A stretch of DNA of 64,000 nt from Ptychodera flava (lineage: Eukaryota; Hemichordata; Enteropneusta; Ptychoderidae): assembly GCF_041260155.1 (NCBI RefSeq), contig NC_091947.1, positions 1,366,501 to 1,430,500 of the forward strand, in the 5' to 3' direction. Every line of letters starts with the position of its first letter. The stretch's first letter is position 1. The notes under the pieces are model-generated. The model saw only the letters and a program-made list of their open reading frames with translations. It was not told the DNA's origin and did not search any database. Positions 23,501 to 31,200 of this stretch are shown one piece after another. A program made the position numbers and the translations under genes.

Positions 23501-24179
23501 CGCGGGAAGGTGGTCAAGGTCAAAATGTAAACTGTCGGTAAACACAAACCCTACAATAAAAACAAGATTAAACATAAATCTTGCCGTATAGCCTATGTCA
23601 TGACGAAATACCAACATTACTCAGATCACGTTTGTTCACCGACAAAATACGTTCTGCTCATCTGATATGTCAATTACAACGTATTTGTCCGGTAATAAGT
23701 ATTTTCAAATCACTTTCAAATTTGAAACCGTACTCTGACTCTGTTAAATCAACCACAATGACCTTTTTTAACATCAGGGTATCAGTGGGTGATTCTGACC
23801 TCCATAACAAGAGATTGAAATTTGAAAAATTGACAATATCGAGTCTACGTTACTAAATTTCATTTCCAGTAATAATAGCAATTAGGACTTCACGGCTGTA
23901 TCGACATCTATATCATGTATAAACCTGGATAAGAGATATTTTTATTGATAGAAAGGGATATTCCTGAAAGAAAGAAAACAACGCATGTTTGTACTCGATA
24001 TGGTAGTTGTTATCGTCTTTAGACAGTGTCTGCACAAATGGGGCCATGTCGCTTACATCTTGCGCTACAATAAGAACAATAATTAATACATCAACACAGG
24101 ACCAACAACATCTGAGGAACATACCTTTGCTTGCAAGACAAAAGAAGATTACAAGGACAAAATACCACTTCATGTTCAT
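17486..24179 (-). CDS. Secreted protein with a bacterial-type solute-binding (SBP family 3) domain, complete nine-exon gene
   Basis: Coding exons, in order of translation: 24125-24179, 23351-23550, 21691-21887, 21201-21253, 20461-20559, 19443-19613, 18921-19057, 17706-17946 and 17486-17517. They total 1185 nt, 394 residues plus stop, and every junction phase agrees. Residues 1-18 are a signal peptide with no later membrane segment, so the product should be extracellular. Residues 19-150 are a novel, probably helical region. Residues 151-390 match the periplasmic-binding fold: lobe I start GFFKDLVLEVCKEAGKKC, the 'GVTKTSE..ALSDTWM' strand, the hinge motif RGKTVGF, IDAAFALLWP, and the C-terminal helix GVLEWFNAALRRL with GKYAEICRK. 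About ten cysteines suggest disulfides. The arginine after T-x-E that holds the ligand carboxylate in bacterial amino-acid binders is not seen; isoleucine stands there. Unlike ionotropic glutamate receptors there is no pore between the lobes. The ligand and role are unknown. A tandem paralogue lies at 321-7760. The fold call is firm; the family name is open. Confidence 0.82.
17706..17946 (-). CDS. SBP gene 2, exon 8 (lobe II and C-terminal helices)
   Basis: 241 nt, acceptor TTATCATCAG, donor GTAAGTTTG, phase 0 in and 1 out. It encodes IDAAFALLWPSKED, then HLGVRKDSGVLEWFNAAL and TGKYAEICRK. This is the best-conserved segment: 'G-[IV]-A-[VF]-R-K-x...L...[VF]-N-x-A-L...L-x-x-x-G-x-[YW]-x-x-I' is the family-3 C-terminal signature. 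Confidence 0.85.
18129..18457 (+). mobile_element. 'AAGGTGG' MITE, copy 3, in intron 7 of SBP gene 2
   Basis: Starts AAGGTGGAACGCGCCTCGGG, ends CGAGGCGCATACTGCCTTA, about 329 bp, with a short loss before the right end. Confidence 0.75.
18921..19057 (-). CDS. SBP gene 2, exon 7 (lobe II)
   Basis: 137 nt, acceptor TTTTAACAG, donor GTAGAT, phase 1 in and 0 out. It encodes FINGWYSNRRCLV and ends DLSGGFENNE, so the join reads NNE-IDAAF, matching the 'G-x-[IV]-DA' motif of solute-binding proteins. Confidence 0.75.
19278..19349 (-). pseudogene. Decayed duplicate of part of SBP exon 6, in intron 6
   Basis: Reads GVTKAPEILYAVLLSDGLM, EFGG and then TAA. It lines up residue for residue with GVTKTSE...LSDTWMKYGGE of the exon about 160 bases upstream in the gene, with stop replacing the glutamate. 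Similarity fades on both sides. It is a relic of an internal exon duplication in the same orientation. Confidence 0.7.
19443..19613 (-). CDS. SBP gene 2, exon 6 (ligand-cleft strand and hinge)
   Basis: 171 nt, phase 1 in and out, acceptor TTTTGCCAG. It encodes 'DGCGVTKTSE...ALSDTWM', equivalent to the bacterial 'D-x-x-x-x-x-x-T-x-E-R...F-S-x-P-Y' strand, then FVPVGN and NDIRGKTVG, the hinge that precedes lobe II. The only phase-consistent donor is GCATGT after TGTAG, so the next intron appears to be GC-AG. Confidence 0.75.
19785..19921. repeat. TAATA-type AT microsatellite
   Basis: ATAAT, ATACA and ATAAC pentamers in blocks, in intron 5 of SBP gene 2. Confidence 0.9.
20461..20559 (-). CDS. 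SBP gene 2, exon 5 (lobe I)
   Basis: 99 nt, acceptor TTGCAATAAG, donor GTAAAT, phase 1 in and out. It encodes VCKEAGKKC followed by a PYEMCLNSG segment. This is the usual 'A-x-x-x-G-x-x-V' helix-strand unit that follows the first helix in periplasmic binding proteins. Confidence 0.75.
21201..21253 (-). CDS. SBP gene 2, exon 4 (start of solute-binding domain)
   Basis: 53 nt, acceptor CAACACAG, donor GTAATA, phase 2 in and 1 out. It encodes DEHEHETKGFFKDLVLE. GFFKDL matches the 'GF-x-x-DL' first helix of family-3 binding proteins. Paralogue 1 has a 53-nt exon at 321-373 with matching phases. Confidence 0.75.
21691..21887 (-). CDS. SBP gene 2, exon 3 (helical region, CNCSLFY)
   Basis: Acceptor CCCTTAG, donor GTATCG, phase 0 in and 2 out, 197 nt. 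It begins HGFDARL and contains NREDLIL. It aligns end to end with the equally long exon at 784-980, including the closing CNCSL-[FY]-Y. Its helical character is judged from composition only. Confidence 0.82.
22023..23177. mobile_element. Palindromic (fold-back) MITE in intron 2 of SBP gene 2
   Basis: The left end TTAGTCTGGTGCCGAAAC is mirrored by the right end ending CACCAGACTAA. The arms stay similar for about 560 bp to a centre near 22600, so nearly the whole 1155 bp folds back. The arms contain the repeated phrases 'CAAGATGG-[CT]-[TG]-GCCAAAAT' and 'CTCCAACGGCTTCTCATGGA'. ORFs in it are mirror images of one another and are not genes. Confidence 0.8.
23351..23550 (-). CDS. SBP gene 2, exon 2 (N-terminal novel region)
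   Basis: Acceptor TTATTGTAG, donor GTGAGAT, phase 1 in and 0 out. It shares the ending pattern 'RVP-[IV]-[ST]-x-GRA-x-x-SRY-x-x-Q' with the 197-nt exon at 3260-3456, differing in length by exactly one codon. I know no domain with this sequence. Confidence 0.8.
24125..24179 (-). CDS. SBP gene 2, exon 1 (signal peptide)
   Basis: ATG at 24179 opens MNMKWYFVLVIFFCLASK, a basic then hydrophobic signal sequence. The exon ends in phase 1 at a GTATGT donor. A TTTTAG acceptor about 25 bases upstream of the ATG suggests a spliced 5' UTR. Two ATGs further upstream at 24230-24233 are in frame but would spoil the signal peptide. Paralogue 1 has the same short exon in the same phase. Confidence 0.75.
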
Positions 24180-24619
24180 GTTAACGGAAACACCGAAGTA
24201 GCTAAAACAGGTACAGAGTGACCTCACCATCACAGAAAATGTTTGACACGAACGATTTTAGGGAGCCGTCATTATTTACGGCCTGGGGGGGGGGGGTCGG
24301 AGGAATTGCTTTCGAAACTCCAAATTTCGAGTAACCCCCCCCTGCCAACCATGACGTGTTTGAGTAACCCCCCTCTCTGCTACAGAAAATTTGATTGACC
24401 CCCCTCCCCCCCAAAAAAAATTGGGAAAGTTAAATATCTATACAGTAAAATGGATTGCTGCTGCGACAGGCCCTCTACAGACCCTGATTAAACCCTGTGG
24501 TATAGGTCTTTGTCGGAAGGAGGTTCCAATTGCTGTGGCAGGGGCTGATGTACAGGTCTGTATCCAGTGCTCTGGTGACATGCAGTTATTCTGTAGGACT
24601 TTTTTCAAGAGGGGAAGAT

Positions 24620-24672
24620 GTGGTGCGAAAGCACCACAAGAGACCGCATAAGCGGTCGCGGGGGAGGTCCCC
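24620..24672. repeat. Three consecutive perfect short hairpins
   Basis: GTGGTGC-GAAA-GCACCAC (24620-24637), GACCGC-ATAA-GCGGTC (24642-24657) and GGGGA-GG-TCCCC (24661-24672) follow one another with four or three bases between. The first has a GAAA tetraloop. Confidence 0.75.
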
Positions 24673-25221
24673 CCTCCTGCCATTGGAGCTTTTGAAAAAT
24701 TGAGATTAAAATGGTGTTATTTGGTGGCACTTGGGGAGTATTTTTTTCGTATAAAAAACTCAAAGGAAAATAAATCTGAGACAGTATTCCAAAACTTATA
24801 TTTCAGTTCACTGATTTCAACTATATTTTTTGAAACCGAAAAAATAGCGACAGACATACATTTATTCACATTTATTATTTATTATTATTTTCCTGCAATA
24901 AAAGATGGGTTTGTTGTCAAGGCATTCAACTGGTTTTAAACTTTGGTTTTAAACTTTATAGCATCAGAATAAGCTTGCTTTACACATTTTCCCTATCGGT
25001 AACCTATACAATGTAGAATATAGAAAGCAGACGTTTCTCATTAATGATCAGGCAAGTATATCAATCTTTAATCAGGAAATACTGAAAAATGTACTCAGTA
25101 CTAGCCTCTAACATAAGGCTTGCCACGTCGAATAGCTGATCATTCTCGTCTGAAGATCACAATAACGTGAAACACATAGTGTAATGAGATTTAGTTTCTA
25201 CTTGAAACCACCTGTATTATG

Positions 25222-25223
<2 letters not shown>

Positions 25224-25263
<40 letters not shown>

Positions 25264-25283
25264 TGTGTGTGTGTGTGTGTGTG
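25224..25283. repeat. (TA)n(TG)n microsatellite
   Basis: About 17 TA and then 11 TG dinucleotides, inside the TIR element. Confidence 0.9.
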
Positions 25284-25503
25284 TACACAAATACCGGGTA
25301 TGAATATACATATCTTTACTATTATTGTTGTATTAATTCGTAACTCCACTAAATGCTTCAATACATGTCAACAAAATTGAGTAGCCCCCCTTTCTTGTTC
25401 TCCACTTTTGAGCAACCCCCCCCCTTGTAGCTTTCGATTTTTTGAGTGACCCCCCTCAGATTCCTCCGACCCCCCCAGGCCATAAATAATGACGGCTCCC
25501 TTA

Positions 25504-27309
25504 TGCAAACATTCTGTAAATGAAACTTTGACCGCAGCATTACTACCACCGATATGGAACGCGTTCAATTTGGTCGTGATTACCTTGAATCCATCATTAA
25601 TTGCGGGAATTAAAGTATCCCTGTTAACGTTGTACATTCCCCAGAGTGTCAATTTCTTATTCCGACAGCGAGTGTGAAAAGGAAACACAAATGCCTGATT
25701 TTGTCTTCAACTGACAGGGTCGATTTCCGGTCATTACACTTGTACAGCACTATTAACTCAAAGCCCCTCAAGTATGTAACCTTCCAGCGAGATTCAAACT
25801 TCACACCCATTTGTATAATGGTAATAGTTATGATTTTCATTTTATGTGCACACAAAAAGGATCATTTAGACCGATCTGTTTCGCAGAGGTGTCTTTAAAC
25901 ACGCCGATTTGTCATTCACAATACAGGATAGGCAATAAAGTTAGCTACCATACCTTTTATGGCCGGACAGAAGAAGAAGATCGCAACTGTCGATATTGAT
26001 GACGTTGTTGTCTTTTGTCACTGTCTGAGGTATCTGTGTCTTCCCCCATGCCTTCCTTTTTTCAATCTTAACACGGTTTTCTGAAGAAAACAAAACAGAA
26101 ATGTGTGTTTTCAAAGTAATGAACATAAAACCCTGTTTAACTTTCGTGTATTGTTTTCTCAATTACAAATCACATATAATAAAGCTCATTCTGTCTTCAC
26201 TAGCATTCTTTTACTTATGACCATTTAAGTTACCCTGAAGAAAATAAAATAAAAATGTCTGCAGTATATTGTATCAAAGTATTTTGTGTAAAACCCTTTT
26301 TCACATTTTGTAATACATCCCCCAACTTTTTACTTTGAGACATATAATAGGAGCATCTACTGGCCCCAATATCTCATCTGGTACATGGTACTGATACACA
26401 GTCACTGGCAATCCATTGTCCTTCAACTGGTGAATTAATAGTTGACAGAAAATAGACTGGCTACTATCTATCAGTCAAAGTGACTCATCAAAGACGAGTA
26501 GTACGAAAGATGCTGTGTGCCTCAGTCAGCGAACTTGACAATCAAAGTGACTCATCAGAATAAACGCTCTTGTCCCATTGGTGTTCTTAGCTCTATTTGC
26601 TAATCCTGTTTGTTCAAATTTATGTAATATAAAGTCCAAAAATCTTTGCAAACACTTCACATGACACCATATTTTCAAACATTGGAGCTATTTTCCTGAG
26701 TTTCAAAGTGTAATAAAAGTTATATCGTGAACATTGCTATGACATTTATCATACTTCTTTTGGTGAACTTGAAAATTTTATTTTTGTGAACAAAAGTGCT
26801 CCTTTCTACATATCACCTCTTAAGACAGAATATAGCCATATTCGTAGTCTGTTTTGTATACTTTTCGGTCAATCCTGTTTGGATTTTTTTGCAATAATTC
26901 CATACAAACCTTTGTAACATTCCCTCCCCAAAACATTGATTGTACAATTTGTACAAAATCAAAATTTGTACAATAATCTGTTTTGTAAAAGTCAACCCCC
27001 TCCCCTAATTTCCACCGACAACCTCCCCGTAAAAAAAACTAATCTCCCTGAGACCGAGTGAGATATCGGAATATAGATCAAAGTTGAAAGTTGAAAAATA
27101 GGGAAATTTGATTGTTCGGCTTTATGAAAATAATAATCACCAGCCTATGACTGCTATTAAATGCATTACAAGGCCTCCGGCCCATATACAAGATAATTCT
27201 TAAAATAATATACATAAACTCATACATGATTCTACATATTGTTCTACAAAGGATTTCTTCTTTTGATAAATGCGTGATAGACAAATTTACATCGGCTAAT
27301 TAACAGATC
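25504..27309. other. Region upstream of SBP gene 2
   Basis: Probably contains the promoter or 5' UTR exon of SBP gene 2. At 25964 an ATG opens MAGQKKKIATVDIDDVVVF and runs to a GTATCT donor on the plus strand, but nothing joins it. No other feature seen. Confidence 0.35.
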
Positions 27310-27720
27310 AGCGTGTGTAGATTATAAAAGACTGTAAAACTTTACATAGTTGCCGCTAGTCTGGAAATAGGGAGGGAGATACTCTTGTCTTAGCTCTCTA
27401 TAAAAAGGACAGATTAAACGAAAATGACATTCATCTTCTATTTCTCCCAAATTACAGAAAATGCATACTCTATTTATTAAATCAACATTATGATGTCTGC
27501 CTTCTTCTATTGCTAATGGCGACGTAGAGCATCGGAATCGAGCAAAAACTTGAATACATTTTCTGTTAAAGTTTAAAGAGAGGTATCTCTCTGGTTCCAA
27601 TAAACTCTTCAAACATGAATAATTGTGCAGTCTGGGTTTTAGGGTGATATTATGCTGCCACTGTTGCTTACAAACATCCGATACACGAGTAAAAAATTCT
27701 GACAAGAATAAATGTTTGTT
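27310..27720 (-). mobile_element. LINE ORF2 3' end with CCHC-like motif
   Basis: The frame at 27705-27322 has RVCIFCNLGEIEDECHFRLI and CPFYRELRQEYLPP: 'C-x-x-C...ED-x-x-HF-x-x-x-CP-x-Y-x-x-x-R', the usual C-terminal zinc motif of LINE-encoded proteins. RFRCSTSPLAIEEGRH precedes it, as in CR1-like ORF2. No intact reverse transcriptase follows upstream, so it is a truncated copy. Confidence 0.7.
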
Positions 27721-27835
27721 ACCTATTTCCTGAAATAACTCAGCCTTAGGCTGTATTGAATTTTGCAGCGCATAGTATTGTTAGGCTGTATTGAATTTCG
27801 CAGCGCATACTTTGTTCTTTTCTGCAAATACTATC

Positions 27836-27880
27836 AATAACAATAACAATAATAACAACAACAACAACAACAACAACAAA
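27836..27880. repeat. (AAC/AAT)n microsatellite
   Basis: AACAAT units, then about nine AAC trimers. A short (ATC)n tract follows at 27932. Confidence 0.9.
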
Positions 27881-28077
27881 TTTACAGAGTCCAAATATAT
27901 ATTTTTATTTTTCTCCATTTTTAAATATTTAATCATCATCATCATCAATATCATCGGAGATTGAGGACCCTATGAGAGAACTACCAACTCAAGAGTACAA
28001 CTGGTCTGACACTGGTCCAGTCGCAAACCTGATTGAGCACAGCGCAGCCAGCGGCGGATATAGGTCAGATCATGATC

Positions 28078-28091
28078 GTGTCACGTGACAC
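28078..28091. promoter_or_regulatory. Palindromic CACGTG (CLEAR/USF-type) box upstream of the EEP start
   Basis: GTGTCACGTGACAC is a perfect 14-base palindrome with the E-box core CACGTG and the TCACGTGA flanks favoured by TFEB/MITF and USF proteins. It lies 130 bp before the proposed ATG in a CpG-rich, repeat-free stretch (about 28010-28280) that looks like a promoter. Binding is inferred. Confidence 0.45.
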
Positions 28092-28219
28092 GGTGAGTAT
28101 CAAAAATGGTCTACGGTCTGTGATGTGATCTGACAACTGTCACTCAACCGGTCGCGATTACAAGGCGGTTCGGCTCACCAGTTGTCAGCAAAGTGGTTCT
28201 CACCTCGACGCGAACGACG

Positions 28220-28278
28220 ATGGAGTCTTTTTCGAGTTGTGCAAGCGTGCCAAACGGACTCGGTGTGAGAAAAAAAGG
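28220..28278 (+). CDS. EEP gene, exon 1 (start codon)
   Basis: ATG at 28220, context GAACGACGATGG. Encodes MESFSSCASVPNGLGVRKKG up to donor GTAAGG, phase 2. It is the first ATG exon whose phase leads through 29236-29324 into the conserved exon, and the surrounding DNA is CpG-rich and free of repeats. A different first exon is possible. Confidence 0.5.
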
Positions 28279-31200
28279 GTAAGGATTCACATAGTACCGA
28301 ACCTTGGCTCCCAAATGATGAATGAAAACAATAACACAGCTGGGAACTGGCTCTTCGATACAACTATATGCTAAGAACCGTGTAGAATTTGTGGTTCATG
28401 CCTGTGATCGGGCTTTTATTTTGTGCACAGATGGATGTTTGGTGTTAGACAGCATACTGTTTACCGTGTACGGCATCCATGAACATTCGCCGTCGTCGCT
28501 GCAGTAATATGTTACTCTGGGTCCATGGCCATATGATAGTGTTTTCAGACCGGATTTTTGGCGGTTTTTACCTCTTACGACTTTCGTAAAAGTCAAAATC
28601 GGCCTGTAGAAAGAAAATACCGGAGATTACACCATAGCTATGGACCCACAGCTACAGTTATTTTAACTGCAAGAATTTAGCCCATGAGCCGTGCACCGGC
28701 TTGTTTTGTTCTATCTTGTTTGCTGTGTATAGTACTCCCTGGCCCATAGCTTTTTTAACGAGCTGGTGAAAGGTCGCCCTCACTCCGTGCACAGTCCCTG
28801 CACAGAGGGACATAACTAGTGATTAGCACATGACAGGAGCGTGCGTGTGGATGGTTAAAACATGAACAGTTACAGCGTGCATCATGCCTGCAGGAAATTA
28901 GCCCTGTAAACTAATACTCATATCTGCTGCATGCAACTGCAAGACTAGTACATGCATAATACATGGAGGTACATGTAACTCCATGATGTGACAGACAACA
29001 GATACATGAAAATTTACATGGACTGCAGAGTGGAAAAAGAATCAGAACATGTAACAGCAAACTGTATTCATCATAACTTGTTTTAATATAACGGCTTCAA
29101 ACTATGCATTTCCATGCGTGTTTTTCCTTCAATAGCCAGGCTTCGGAGCCCAGCTTTGTGAACACTATGATCTCAGTGACATGGAATTAACAATATTTTA
29201 ACTCGATCTGTCTGTTTTCCCAAATTATTTTCAAGACTTTTCGACCCTCTGGGCAAAGCTAAAGTCAGTATGTGGAACAGAGACCTACCATGGCACTGGC
29301 AGTCAAGATTGCAGGCACCATTTTGTAAGTGGTATGGCCACAAATTGATGATGTCAAAGATGTGTGTACTTATGGAAATGAGGTCAAAGGTTACGTTTTA
29401 AAAGGGGCGATAAATTATTTTGGGGATAAGAGTTAGGAATGGAAAATAAAAGGCCATGACACTCCATAATCCTCTGATAGGGTTTATCTTGATGTGATAT
29501 ATTGAAATTATAATGAAATCTTCAATATTGTATTTTTTGCGGCTAATTTTGCCATTTTTAGTCACGTTCTCCTGAAATGAGCTGTCAAAGATATCCACCT
29601 TCGTCATCAACACATGAGTCACAAAAAGTTATTCTCCACATAACACAACGGAGCTCTGTCAACTGTTAGGTTGCTTGTTTTTTCAAAACCCCTGGTCAGA
29701 CAGCTTTAATATTTGGTATACAGGTCCCTAGGATGACTTTAGTGAGATAATTTCATACATTCAGGAAATACTTAATTTTGTATCCATGTCTATAGTAGCT
29801 TCAGGGACATTGGTCCTATGTTTTAGTTTTTTCCGGCTGCAAAAACGAAGACAGACAGCCAAGTGGTCAGCGCAAAGCTGCTGCTGATCAAACTCTGTAG
29901 TTATATTCATATTCTAACGCGACTGGAAGACGCTTTTTTAGAAATTCAAGCTATGGTGGTGAGGAATCAATGACCGTTGGTGATTTGAACTGACTGTCAA
30001 TCAAACGCTTGTATAAACTCTGTTTGCAGGATTAGCAAAAGGTACCAAAAGGTTGAGATCGGTTTGTGTAATTAATGTTATAGAAATCAAACATCGTACT
30101 GGCCAAGTGTTTGACTGGGAGGAGAACTCCACTAATGCGAGAACCTGGGATTGAAAATTGCACCTTTAACAGATTTCACAAGAGTCAGACCAACATCTTA
30201 AGAAGATCAAGTTATGATAAGACGTTACATCTTCTGTTGTTTACATTTACAGGCATAGGTTTTTCTTCTCCATGAAATTTTTTTAATATCCACTCTGTAC
30301 TCTCTCTCTCTCTTTTTAATACACAGGTCACCCAACACGGAGAAGAGTTGAACAAAAGTTGCTATTTTCTCTCTTGCTAGGAATCAGGAATTTACACAGC
30401 CATAGGATTTATATGATAACACATGTTCTTCACAGTGCCTGTGTACCAAGGATTGATTCCATTGGATACGGACTGTGTATCTGAATATGGTCAGGTACAG
30501 GTTTATGACTCGGTTGCTAAACCATCCAGGGAGCATTCAATGATGCATCATGGAATGAAAAATAGTTTAGAAAACACAAAAGACTTAAATTCAAATCTTT
30601 AAGAAGAATTAATTGTTGTTTTTACACAAATTATTATGTACTATATAAAGTTGTCTGTCATTTTATAAATCAACCACCACTGAACCATCTGTGTACCTTG
30701 AATGCTCCAAAAACCATAAGTTTTTCTAAGAAAGTCACAGGTGTAATTCTTCTTGCTTTGACCTTGTATTGTTCTTTGTCACAAAAATCATGGCAGAAAA
30801 CGGGAAGATTGGTAGGAAGATCAAAGATTGCCTGTGATGCTTTACCGGTACAGATAAAAAGACACATTTCTTTAGATGACAGGACAAGTTGCTGAGTACA
30901 AGTCACAGTAACATCACTCAGTGTTGATGTTGAATTACATCCTTTTGGTACCCTGTAGCATTTCATCTTTCCTATTCCTTCCAAAACCACTTGATAAGGC
31001 TGCCGCTGTATCACAGTAAGTCAGGCTACCCACAATTCCCCTTGATTTGTGCACTTGGACATTATTTGCTAAAGGCTTCTTCAATTTTATCAGTTTCTGA
31101 ACAATTTGAAACTAACGATTTAAGTTAAGGATTATTTGTTAAAACTATGTTCCAAAATTATCAATTATGTTTTAGATTCAAGAGTAAATTGAATGAGAAG

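Larger units (their letters stand above)
24261..25500. mobile_element. TIR element with G-run ends (GGGAGCCGTCATTATTT)
   Basis: The left end begins GGGAGCCGTCATTATTTACG and then a G run. The right end is the inverse, ending AATGACGGCTCCC. TTA flanks both sides (24258-24260 and 25501-25503). A second, one-ended relative starts at 54866. It holds a triple hairpin at 24620-24672 and a (TA)n(TG)n tract at 25224-25283. It has no transposase, so it is a MITE-like passenger. It sits 82 bases upstream of the SBP gene 2 start codon. Confidence 0.75.

Noticed and set aside
23935..24068. Possible extra exon (AQDVSDMAPFVQTLSKDD) in intron 1 of SBP gene 2
   Set aside because: It has an acceptor but no donor in the phase needed to reach exon 2, and the paralogue has no equivalent.
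25368..25688. 106-codon minus-strand ORF containing GMYNVNRDTLIPAINDGFK
   Set aside because: Much of it is transposon end, and no splice phase joins it to the solute-binding gene. Kept only as non-coding flank.
30670..31014. 114-codon minus-strand ORF beside the 31-kb TIR element
   Set aside because: No recognised motif or splice partner, and it lies antisense in an intron. Not strong enough to list.
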